A DNA stretch of 64,000 nt, taken from positions 35,760,063-35,824,062 of the forward strand of contig NC_056002.1 of the NCBI RefSeq assembly GCF_018446385.1. Direction: 5' to 3'. Positions 52,228 to 61,902 of this stretch are shown here, one piece after another (the first letter of the stretch is position 1; every line of letters starts with the position of its first letter). Both the position numbers and the translations under genes were made by a program. The DNA is from Zingiber officinale (Eukaryota > Streptophyta > Magnoliopsida > Zingiberales > Zingiberaceae). The notes beneath the pieces are model-generated. The model was not told the DNA's origin. It ran no database searches and saw only the letters and a list, made by a program, of their open reading frames with translations.

Positions 52228-53664
52228 TCCATCATATAACAAATTATGAAAGAATCACGAAGACATAGTGATCTACGTTGAAAAATATGAAAATAAGATC
52301 TTTGATACTTCATTACTAGGAATCATTTACAATTTGTGCTTTCTAACAAACCTCAAGTCCTAGACCAATGCTTCTTTCCTTAGCTGCTATTGGCATATGG
52401 AGTGTACCATTCAGCACAGGTGTTCCTTTTAAAGTTTAATATCAATGGCTTATTTGTCCACATAATGTAAATGTGCAATGCAGTGGTCAGATTGATGCCG
52501 CTTGTAAACACTTTCAAAAAAAATAAAATAAAACTGTTTGCCTGCAGATTCATAGTAACCAATTCCAAGAGTACTGCCATCTTAAGAGTGATTATCGGAA
52601 AGTAAACTAAATTATTATCAACTCTTGCTTAGAAACTCTAACATCTTTGTTAATTAAAAACCATATTGTGCTTAAATTTCAATCCATGCTCAAGAGATCA
52701 ATATGATTTAAACCCCTTTATTTAGGAAAGGTATCCTAACTTATGCTTTAAACTCCCTTATTTTGGAAAGGTGTTCCAACTTGCAATACTGGCCAACTTG
52801 TTAGAAGCCATGGTACCATCAAGGCCTCTCTCCCATTGCATTGAATTATTCCCTTTACAAGCAATGACATCAATGCAGGCCAATCATTTCTCTATTTTTC
52901 ATAAATTACCCTAGAACATAGACACCATTTAGTGTTGTTAGAAGTTGAAAAAAATTGAAAAACAAAATAAAAAATAAAAACTAGGAATATTTCCTAAAAT
53001 TTGGATTTTTCAAAATCAAGCTACTCACTTTTTCTATATACTCAGCATTTCCCTGATTAAATGATTATACCTCTCCTTTTCCTCAAATCATTTTGATGGT
53101 CCAAACTTTCTCATTTTGGACAAAATAGTATACTCAAGATTCTGTAGGAATGAAATGTATAGGCAAAATAGTTAATCGAATATTTAATCGAAATGCCCTA
53201 TCAAGGTGTTTTAGCAAAAACACACTTTGATGGCCAAGAAACAACAATTTTAATAATAAAAACAGAACAAAAACTTCTAAAGATCCTAGGTGGTGTATTA
53301 GATGTTTTTGAGTTGCAAATGACTATCAAGGTGACTTTGAACTGTACATTTTCAATTCAATAGATTCTTTTTTCATCCAAACCCAATTTGAACACTCCAT
53401 CATAGACTCCTGGGAAGCCTATAATTTTTTTTTTTTGGTTCTTTGCTATACTAACTTGCTTAGGCCATCAAACTATTTGGACCAAAGCATCATGATGAAC
53501 CAATTCAACTAAAAAATGATCCACTTCAACTCAAAAACACCCTTAACACTCAACCAGAGACAGTTATTGGTATATGTTTTTAGGCAATCGACGTACTTTT
53601 GGCCATTGAGACATCCAAAAGCAAATTAAAAATCAGGAAACGAAAGCACTGACCTGATCTCACA
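52228..53664. other. AT-rich intergenic DNA, no feature recognised
   Basis: No gene or element ends were identified. ORFs at 52,380-52,580 and similar are chance-like. A short doubled phrase TTTAGGAAAGGTATCCTAAC / TTTTGGAAAGGTGTTCCAAC occurs near 52,725 and 52,763. Confidence 0.6.
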
Positions 53665-54660
53665 TCACCTCCAACTCTTGGGACGGAAAGTGTGCATGCT
53701 GTAGCCAGTCTTCCAATTATCTAAATAAATCACTTTGATCACTGCCCAGTATGCCAGTGTCATCCCCGCAAGCATGAATCCCCTCTGAGAGGAGATGCTC
53801 CTAAATCTGACTAGAAAATGAGTCACGAAGGCTAGAAAAAGTCCAACGACCATGCACAGGAACCCAACTGCGAAGCCCTCGGCCCTCAGCCCTCAGCCCT
53901 CAGCTGCATCCCAGGTCCTTGGCAAAAGAACATTTAAGCGATTGAGGTTGTTGCGATTAGGCAAAACCACGGGCAAGTTATGGATGATGCAGGTTGTGCA
54001 TCGTGCCGGAGACGCCAAAGAAGTACACGAAGAGAGCGAGGGACATCCAGAGGCGTTGGTAGTGAAAGAGAGTGCCGCTCTCCAGGATGCGACGAATTAG
54101 GTAAGGGGCGGAGATGAGGATGGAAGCGAGGAGGACCAGACGGCAGGTGACAAGGAGCGGCCGGAGGATCGGACCACCAAGGGAGATCCTAGCCTTGACT
54201 TCGAGGAATTCAGCAATGGGCTCAGCGCCGCGGGAGAACTCGGACTGGTCCATGAGGATGGAATCGAGAAGCGAGAGAGTGGAAGCCGGCATGAGGCGGA
54301 CATGGGGAAGGCTGGACACGCCGACGAGGGAGAATGACTTTTGGGACTCCCCGAATTCGATGGCACTGAAGAAAACGCGAGATGACGACGCGTCGTCGTC
54401 ATGGTTGGCGGCGGCGAAGGAGGAGGAGAGGACGGAGAAATCGGAGTGGAGATGGGGAAGGAGGAGATCAGCTTTGGAACGAAGTTGGTTGGCGTCGAAG
54501 AAGATAAGGAGAGCATATGAGCGGGGCGGTGCGACTGAGATAAGGAAGCGGGAGACGAGGCGGTCGTCGAGGAGAGAAACTGAGACCGAAGAGACTGCAG
54601 CTCCGTTACCAGATCAGCAGCCGAGGGTTCAGCGGCGGCGCCCGCGCCGAGGAGGAGGAC
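53665..54660 (-). pseudogene. OST3/OST6-type oligosaccharyltransferase subunit pseudogene
   Basis: This copies a subunit of the ER oligosaccharyltransferase that N-glycosylates proteins; the family has a signal peptide, a lumenal thioredoxin-like domain and four membrane helices. On the minus strand: the end of a signal peptide and AAEPSAADLVTELQSLRSQ (about 54,650-54,580), a frameshift, then DDRLVSRFLISVAP, FFDANQLRSKADLLLPHL, EFGESQKSFSLVGVSSLPHV and FSRGAEPIAEFLE, membrane helices (LVLLASILISAPYLI; SLALFVYFFGVSGTMHN), a broken middle with stops near 53,980-53,930, and GFAVGFLCMVVGLFLAFVTH ... DNWKTGYSMHTFRPKSWR ending at 53,665. It lacks a start codon in frame. No introns are seen. A tandem AGGGCTG repeat (53,878-53,900) sits at one lesion. 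Confidence 0.85.
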
Positions 54661-54769
54661 GGCTTTTCTTTTTAATAATTAAGTGTTTAGATTTCATTGA
54701 TTGATTTTAAAAACAAATAATCTCTCTTTTTCAACGTCACAAATTTTTAAACTCTCCGTAGGATGGTAT

Positions 54770-55290
54770 AGTTTGATGTTCAATTTAGTAAGAATTTATT
54801 TATATTGATTTAATATACATAAAATTAATTAAATAAATAAATTAAATAGTTTATTAAATTAAATAAATAAATTTGAATATATATGTGTTCAGTTTATTAA
54901 CGTTTGTGAATAACGTTCGTGAACAATATTCGTGAACAACGTTCATTAATCATATTTATTAATAATTTTTTTTTAATATGCTAAATAAAAATAAAAATAA
55001 AATAAAATAAATTTAAATTAACAAACTCAATAACTAATCAAACAACTAAAAGTTTCAAACAACCAAACAAACTTGAATTGAGAGTTTTATAACATCTAAA
55101 CGAACCAAGCTCGAACTAAGCTCAAGCCAAGCTTAAAACAAGCTCAAGCTCATAAAAAATAAACCAAATCAAGGTTGAACACTCATTTCAAAAACTTGGT
55201 TCATTTTAAGGTTAGCTCGGCTCGGCTTGGTTACCTTATCAAATAAGCTTGGACACCCCAAAACTTGATTCAACTTATTTATAACCCTAC
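54770..55290. mobile_element. AT-rich DNA transposon relic 1 (related to 56,280-56,725)
   Basis: Contains AACGTTCGTGAACAA / GTTCATTAATCAT-type words, CAACTAAAAGTTTCAAACAACC, TTGAATTGAGAGTTTTATAACATCTAAACGAACC-like text and a clustered AAGCTCGAACTAAGCTC / GGCTCGGCTTGG end. The same words occur in the same order at 56,280-56,725. No transposase is present; this is a non-autonomous hAT-like or unknown family, by word pattern only. Confidence 0.5.
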
Positions 55291-55509
55291 CTGTATGTGA
55301 TGCGTTTCGATGAGATTTATATCCTTTACCATCCATATTCATCAAAAACTTCTTGACTTTTATTTCATTGCCCGTATAATTCATGTGTCTCATATAGCAC
55401 TATCCCTTCCATATGAAAAATTAAAATTTGTTTGTATATGATTCTGGCAAAAAAAAATGACGAAGGCGATAAGTTGAGAATGTAGTTGGAAGGTTAACGA
55501 AGTGAAAAC

Positions 55510-56276
55510 TCCACGTAAGTCTATAACATAGAGTCGCTAGTATCGGGTAGGGAAGGGGTTCTCGGTATTGACCTTCCGACGCTCAAATCAGTCTCTGGCA
55601 AGTAGAAAAATGGAGAACTATAGTTAAAACGTATAGACAATGAAGTTGCACATACCTCTCTCTGTAGATGGGAATCCCCTTTTATATTGTCACTGTAGTA
55701 TTCGTGTACGCATCTCAAGGCATAGACACGTTTTCCTAGGCGTCTTAGGAAAAAATAAGACAAAAAATATCACTGACATCATTCCTTAAGGAGTCATGTA
55801 ATTCTCTGATATGACAGCTTAAAAGCTTCTAAAGTACGATTTATCTGCTAAACATGATATGCTGTTAGCTACACAAACTCCCAAAAGAATACAATAAAAT
55901 AGTTAAAGGTTTGGCATATGGTCGACCAGCCACTGCTCAGCCGGGTAGTCCTAGTCCAGACGTACTAAGCAGAGCTATTGTCCTACTTTTCGTTTAGTTG
56001 TACTGTTGTTGGAGGACTGCCCTTTGTTCAACCGGATATACCTCCTGCTCGAGAGCAATGGTTCGAGGAAGTTGCTACCTGACTATTAACCTCAGTCGTG
56101 GGCTTTTCAAGGGCGGCCATTGAGACGCACTCTGGGTTGACCGGACAGACGATACCGTCGCTCAACTGAATTGGTTAGCTTCATAAGCCTGGACCTTTGA
56201 CTATTCTGACTTTGACCTACACGTCGGCCGCTTTTCTTCTACTTTGACTTATTGGTGGGGTCCCTCTTCATCACTA
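55510..56276 (-). mobile_element. Divergent Tat-like LTR, probably solo
   Basis: On the minus strand it starts near TGTAGTGATGAAGAGGGACC (56,276) and follows the Tat LTR: GTCAAAG..GAA..GCGGCCGAC, GTCAAAGTCAG, then (55,540-55,600) the CGTCGGAAGGTCAATACCGAGAACC equivalent of the TGTCGGAGGGCCAA segment. Only one LTR and no internal part are visible. Its 3' end and target duplication were not fixed. Confidence 0.6.
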
Positions 56277-56279
56277 CAT

Positions 56280-56725
56280 TAGTATATTTTAAGGTTATAA
56301 ATAAATCGAACGATTATGAATAATTTTAGTATTTGACTTGGTAAAAGTTGATTTATGTTCGTTCAATAAAATCAATTAAATGAACAAACTTGAATGTATA
56401 AATGTGTTTCACTTGTTAATATTTATGAAAAATATTCTTGAATAATGTTCATGAACCACGTTTATCAATAAAAACTCTTATCAACGAGTTAAATGAACAA
56501 AGAAAGTTTCAAAATGAATATACAACTTTATATTATAAGTTTAATAATCAATCGAATAAACTTATAATATAAAAATTTCAAACAATCAAATGACTATGAA
56601 TTGAAAACTAAATAGCATCTAAACGAATCAGACTCAAACTAAACTTGAATAATCATTCATTTTAAACTCGTCTTAATTTTTCTCGATTGCCTTATCGAAT
56701 AATCTTGAATGTCGTAAAATTTAAT
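56280..56725. mobile_element. AT-rich DNA transposon relic 2
   Basis: Shares an ordered set of words with 54,770-55,290 (GTTCATGAACCACG, TTATCAA, GTTTCAAACAATCAAA, GAATTGAAAACTAAATAGCATC, CTTATCGAATAA.CTTG). The two relics flank the Tat-like LTR, so the LTR may lie between two copies or inside a once larger element. Confidence 0.5.
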
Positions 56726-57756
56726 TCGAATTAGCCCGCTCCATTCTACACGGAGTACTCTTCTTCCGCCACACGAAAGTCTAGAAACAAATCATTCATA
56801 CCAAATGTTGAAATGTTAATAGAGTGTGCAAAACTAGTCCACTGTGATCAATTCAAGGTTGCTCTATTATTTTTTTTAAAATAATTTAAGTATCTTAACT
56901 TTCACCGATTAATTTTAAAGTGAGATGATTTTTTTCCTAACCCCGCATAAATTTAAAATATAATTTAAGCACATTCAAAATTAATTTTGAGAATATTTAT
57001 CCCTAATAAAATTCAAATTTTAATTCTCATATTTATTTTTTAAAATATTTTATAACTATATTACAACTAAGAGAATAAGGTTGTTCAATCATGATACGCT
57101 CATAGAAAGCAGTTGAATGTTTTAGTGGCAGTTTAGTAGATATTTTCTAGAATTATAAAAAATTTCTGACATTCAATGTTTAAGTTTATACTATTGTCAT
57201 TGGGAACTCAATTGGTTAGAAGATGAAAAATTTACTATAAGTAGATTTGTTATGTTAAAACAGAGATTAATATTCAATAAATACATATTTGGAAAAAAAA
57301 ACCTCCTAACCTCATAATTTATCTCATTTAACACAGTATAAAAATGGATTAAGAAGAACATATGAGCATAATCATTTTTTACTACCCTATCTAAGCTCAT
57401 GCAAAATGGAAATTTACCAAAAGATGCATTTAGATTTATGAATTGACCAAAAGGTATACTATACTTTGATATTTACCAAATAGTCTCTATAGTGAGTTGC
57501 TAGCGTACTCAATTTTTTATTCTTCTCATTCTACCCCTCAATCATTTGTCTATTCTCTTTCCTCTTTTTTATGCATGCAATTTCTTTTCTCTTCCCTCTC
57601 TACAATACACGCATTCTCTTTTTTCTTTCCTCCCATCTTCTCTTTCCTCTCTTTTTAGGAGATATGCATGCATACAAAGCACAATATGGGCCTAATATGA
57701 TTCCATATCAGGCCCATGAAAGTAGAGTTTAACGTGTTTCTTTCGATAACATTTTA
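56726..57756. other. AT-rich intergenic DNA, no gene recognised
   Basis: No gene is recognised. A pyrimidine-rich stretch (CTCTTTCCTC repeats) covers 57,530-57,660. At 57,688-57,716 GGGCCTAATATG ... CATATCAGGCCC is a short inverted repeat. Confidence 0.55.
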
Positions 57757-58140
57757 ATAGGCTGCAAGGAGTTGAATGGTACCGTCCATTACATATTTTG
57801 AATTTTTCAAAAGTGTTAAAATATGATCAAATGAAATAGCTAAAACAACCCCATGTAGGCCTGATATGAACCATGGGCTTGATATGGTTCATATCAAGCC
57901 CACGTTGGATTGTTTAGCTGAATTTTTGTACAATATTTTAACACCTCTGGATAAGTCAAAATATGCAATGGACGACACCATTTGATCCCTTGCAACCTCA
58001 TAAATCCATAGGAATTGAAATTGGTGCAATCTGAGGTCTCTAGATACATCATTGGATTTTGATTGAAACCTACTAATGGACCTAGAGACCTCAGATTGTA
58101 CCCATTTCAGCTCCTATGGATTTATGAGGTTTCAAGGAGT
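57757..58140. mobile_element. Two abutting foldback (MITE-like) inverted repeats
   Basis: Foldback 1 (about 57,757-57,996): AGGCTGCAAGGAGTTGAATGG...GTCCATTACATATTTTGA with the inverted copy TCAAAATATGCAATGGAC...CCTTGCAACCT, around a centre GGGCTTGATATGG / TTCATATCAAGCCC. Foldback 2 (about 57,985-58,140): CATAAATCCATAGGAATTG...CAATCTGAGGTCTCTAG with its inverted copy CTAGAGACCTCAGATTG...TATGGATTTATG. The ends of 1 and 2 share the GCAACCT / AGGTTTCAAGGAG motif, so they overlap or abut. No ORF. Confidence 0.85.
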
Positions 58141-58154
58141 TTAAATATATTATC

Positions 58155-59103
58155 TGATGCGGTGATAAGGAAGGGCCCACTCCGTAGAGGGTTAGCACCA
58201 CGACGAGGGTCAAAATCAAGGTCCACTCCCCTATATCACCTGCCGATCGGGCAACCCACTTGCCCGATCGGGATAAAGAATGTCCGGTCTGATATTATCA
58301 CAGCTCGGCCATGCGTCGAGCTTCTGACGCTCATAAGAGCCAAGTATCGGCGAGATACAATGGCCAGTCCACTCGGACTTACATCAAACTCGGAACCGGC
58401 GAAGTGAAGTTACGAACGAACAGATTATACTCAGACCATGCTTCCCGCTCAGCATGGTAGCGAAGCTCGGACAGTGGAAGGTTGGCCGAGCAGCTCTCTC
58501 GCTCGGCCCAGTAACAAACAAAAGGAGGATCCGGCGATATCCTTTTGGGAACTAGAGCCACCGACAAATGGCATGGTTAGCGGTATGATCAGGCAGAGGA
58601 TCGTACGACGGAAGCTTCCATTGTCACGTCAGAGATGTGCTCAACTCGTTAAGGTATTGTGTCAGAGACACTTTACTGATAGGTCTTTTCATGGAAAGCT
58701 GTGAGAAGCGTACATGCCTTGGGAAGTGTGTACGCGCATTGTGGGAGCTCTATATAAAGAGGTCCAAATTTCGGCAGAGGTATGCGTACATTACTGTTGC
58801 TACTATTCTTCTACTTCTTTGCTCTACTGTTTCTACATCGTCGGTGACTGACTTGAGCATCGGAGGGCCAACGCTGGGGAACCCTTCCCTAGCTCGACAC
58901 TGATGTGGTTGTGGTTGTAGGTCCGCTTCACTCGGAGTCTTCGCACGGTCAACAAGAGCGCCACATCCCCAGCATCCGTCGACTCGACTTTCGGACAAGA
59001 TCAAATTTGGCGCCGTCTGTGAGAATGCAACCTACATCCGGGTCGAGAAGATGGAGGACGCTAGATGACTTCACACCGTGACACTCACCCAAGAGGAGCT
59101 AGA
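58155..59103 (+). mobile_element. Tat 5' LTR, primer site and gag start, cut at 59,103
   Basis: The LTR runs from TGATGCGGTGATAAGG to ACAAGATCA at 59,003 (849 bp), TATA box at 58,751-58,758. It is followed by TTTGGCGCCGTCTGTGAGAA, the primer site type of Tat/Athila-group elements, and by a gag start ATGGAGGACGCTAGATGA where a stop follows four codons. The copia-like LTR at 59,104 interrupts it; the rest of the Tat element is not seen in the window. Confidence 0.85.
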
Positions 59104-61348
59104 TGTTGGTTAGTCCTAGGAAGATCATACCGGTTCCACTGTACAAAAATTTTGTACAAGTATCGAACCTTTCCTTAATAACCTATTGTGTTTTTTAGAA
59201 GTTAAACTAGGAATCGCAAACGGAACTTAACATTATTGATTCCAAATTTAACTTATCCATTCTTAATGGTTTAAACTTGGATTGCAAGCGGAACTTAACA
59301 CTATTGATCCAAATCCACCTATGTTATAAATTTAATTAAATATTAATTTCCAAAATTGGCTTCCAAGTTAAACATGGCGAGGCACAAGACCTTCTTGAAT
59401 ATGAGAGCAACCACCACTTCCTAGACAAAGCCTTTTAAGGAAAGCTAATATTTAATTTCCTTATATAACTCTAGGTTTAACCAAAAGGAGCAATCGAATC
59501 ACAAATTCGAAAAACAAAAACACAAATTCGAATAGAAAACCCAAAAAACTAGAATCTAATGCCTCTTGTGTTTGGAATTCTAACAAAGAAAAATAACTAG
59601 CATGATGCGGAAGAAAATTACTAGTTATACCTTTTCTTTGCAAGCTAATGACCTCAAGATCTTCTGTCATATTCCTCGCCTCGCCTTGGACGTCGTGTGG
59701 GCGACGATCCTCCAAGATGAACACCACCCAAAAGAGCTTCTCCTCCTTCTAGTATTCAGCCACCACCACTAAAGAGAAAAAGAGAGCAAAGGGAGAAGAG
59801 AGGGAGAGAGGGGCCGACCACTTGAGGATCACCAAGCAAGAGAATAAGAGTTGTGTTCTCATGAGGCCTCCTCACCCCTTCTTTTATATTACTTGCCCAA
59901 GGCAAATAAAGGAAGAATTTTTACAAAAATTAAAATCTTCCTCTTGTTTTTCCTTTTCCCTTTTTATTTTTCCTTTTCTTTCCTCTTGATTGAATCAATC
60001 ACCAAATCATTGATTGGTTTGATTTTATTTGGCCGACCCCTTGCTTGGGCACCAAACAAGGGTGGCCACCCCTTAAAGAGGAAGAAAAATATTTTTTATA
60101 AAATCTTATAAAAGAAGAAAACCTCTTATAAAATTTTACAAGTTCTCTTTCTAAAAGTGGATGTTAAAAAAAGGAAAGTTTTAAAAATTAAAATCATGTT
60201 TTAAAATTTAAAACTTCTCTTCAAAAAAATTTCCTTTTTAAACATGCTTACAAAAATAGAAAATTTTAATTTTAAAACTTCTCTTCCTTTTTTCTAAAAC
60301 CATGAGGATGGTTAAAAAAGGAAAGTTTTAAAACTTTCAAAACTCTCTATTAAACCATGTGGCTTAATTCAAATAAGGAAAGTTTTATATTTTAAAAACT
60401 CTCTTTTAAAACTTGTAGTTTTCTACAAAGAGAAGATTTTAAAAATTCAAAACACCCCTCCTATTTGAATTAATCATGGTCGGCCCCTACTTGCTTGGTC
60501 ACCAAGCAAAAGGGTCGGCCCCCATAGAGGAGGATGTGACCGACCCTTGCTTGGTCACCAAGCATTGGACCAACCCCCTTCTTGGATACCAAGATAGGCT
60601 TATATTTGGATAGACGTGAGACTTTAATAAGGCTACGACAGGGACCTAGAGGAGAAATTGGTTTTGACCTTCCGATGAGCTTGAGGATCCCGTGTTCACC
60701 CCGAACACACAACTCAAGTTCATCAACAATAACTTATTCCACTAGAGAGTTATTGTTGCACTATCGCATTAATCCCAAATTACATTTATGGGCTCCTTCT
60801 TATCATGAGTGTGTTAGTCTCCCTGTGTTTAAGATAACGAATGTTCACTAATTAAGTAAGTTACTGACAACTCACCTAATTAATATCTAAGTCCAAGAGT
60901 AGTACCACTCAACCTCATTCATGTCAGACTAAGTCCAGCTGCAGGGTTTAACATGACAATCCTTATGAGCTCCTCTTGGGGACATTCTCAACCTAGATTT
61001 ACTAGAACACAGTTTCCTTCTATAATCAACAACACACACTATAAGTAATATCATTTCCCAACTTATCGGGCCTATTGATTTATCAAGCTAAATCTCACCC
61101 TTTGATAAGTCAAAGAAATAAATATTAAATATATGTGCTTGTTATTATATTAGGATTAAGAGCACACACTTCCATAATAACTAAGGTCTAGTTCTTTTAT
61201 TAAGTCAGTATAAAAAGAACTTACCTAAAATGGTCTTACTCAATACACTTAGAGTGTACTAGTGTAATTTATTAGTCAAAATAAACTAATACCTAATTAC
61301 ACTACGACTATTTCAATGGTTTGTTCCTTTTCATCTCAGTCGTGAGCA
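59104..61348 (-). mobile_element. Copia-like LTR, homologue of the solo LTR, cut by CACTA end
   Basis: Starts TGTTGGTTAGTCC and follows the solo LTR at 9,862-12,067 in order: TACAAAAATTT..TACAAG, CTAGTTATACC, GACGTCGTGTGGGCGACGATC, the CTTGCTTGG.CACCAAGCAAG inverted motif (60,030 and 60,490-60,580), GACAGGGACCTAGA, and TTATCATGAGTGTGTTA. The last part of the LTR is missing where the CACTA terminus begins at 61,349. The repeated AAAAGGAAAGTTTTAAA stretch of the solo LTR is here too (60,180-60,420). No coding sequence. Confidence 0.82.
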
Positions 61349-61640
61349 CACTACAACAAAAACCCTCATAGACATCAGTGGAACAACAACGGTTTTAAGC
61401 AAAAAACCAATGTCTTTGAGTATTTTACACCGATTTTTCCAAAAATCGGTGCCTATGAGCGCATATTTTCGCTAATAGACATCGGTTTTTTTAGCCGATG
61501 TCTATAAGCACCCATTTTTTGTTAATAGACACCGGTTTTAACAGCGGTTTTTAAAACCGATGTCTATGATAATTTTCTTGTTCTATCTACGAAATCGGAT
61601 AGTAAAAAACTGTTGTTAAAAGTGGTGTTAATGAATCAAA
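61349..61640 (+). mobile_element. CACTA-superfamily terminus with subterminal repeats
   Basis: Starts CACTACAACAAAAACC, a typical CACTA terminal inverted repeat, preceded by GCA as a possible 3-bp target duplication. The next 250 bp holds several copies of TAGACATCGGTTTT and its inverse AAAACCGATGTCTAT, subterminal repeats of the type used by CACTA transposases. Only this end is in the window; no matching other end (..TTTTTGTTGTAGTG) is seen. It lies 260 bp before the P450-reductase-like first exon region. Confidence 0.82.
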
Positions 61641-61902
61641 ATAAAATAATTTAATTTTTCCACCAATACTTAGCTAAAATTTTCAACACTTCAACTCTTC
61701 CTTCCAACCTAAACCTATATGAAGTCGTCCACGGGAGGCAGAGACAGAGAGCCGTCTTCTGGCGACTCACCTTCTCCGCCTCTATCTTCTCCTCCCCTCC
61801 TATCGCCGACCCAATCTCGACCTCCTTTGTTCTCCCAAATCGAAGCAGACAGAAATAGAGATCGGAGATCTGTGCTTCTGATTCACCGCTCGATCCGCCA
61901 AG

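Noticed and set aside
54114..54704. 196-aa plus-strand ORF, Arg/Glu rich
   Set aside because: It is the antisense of the OST3/OST6 pseudogene; the minus strand has clear family motifs.
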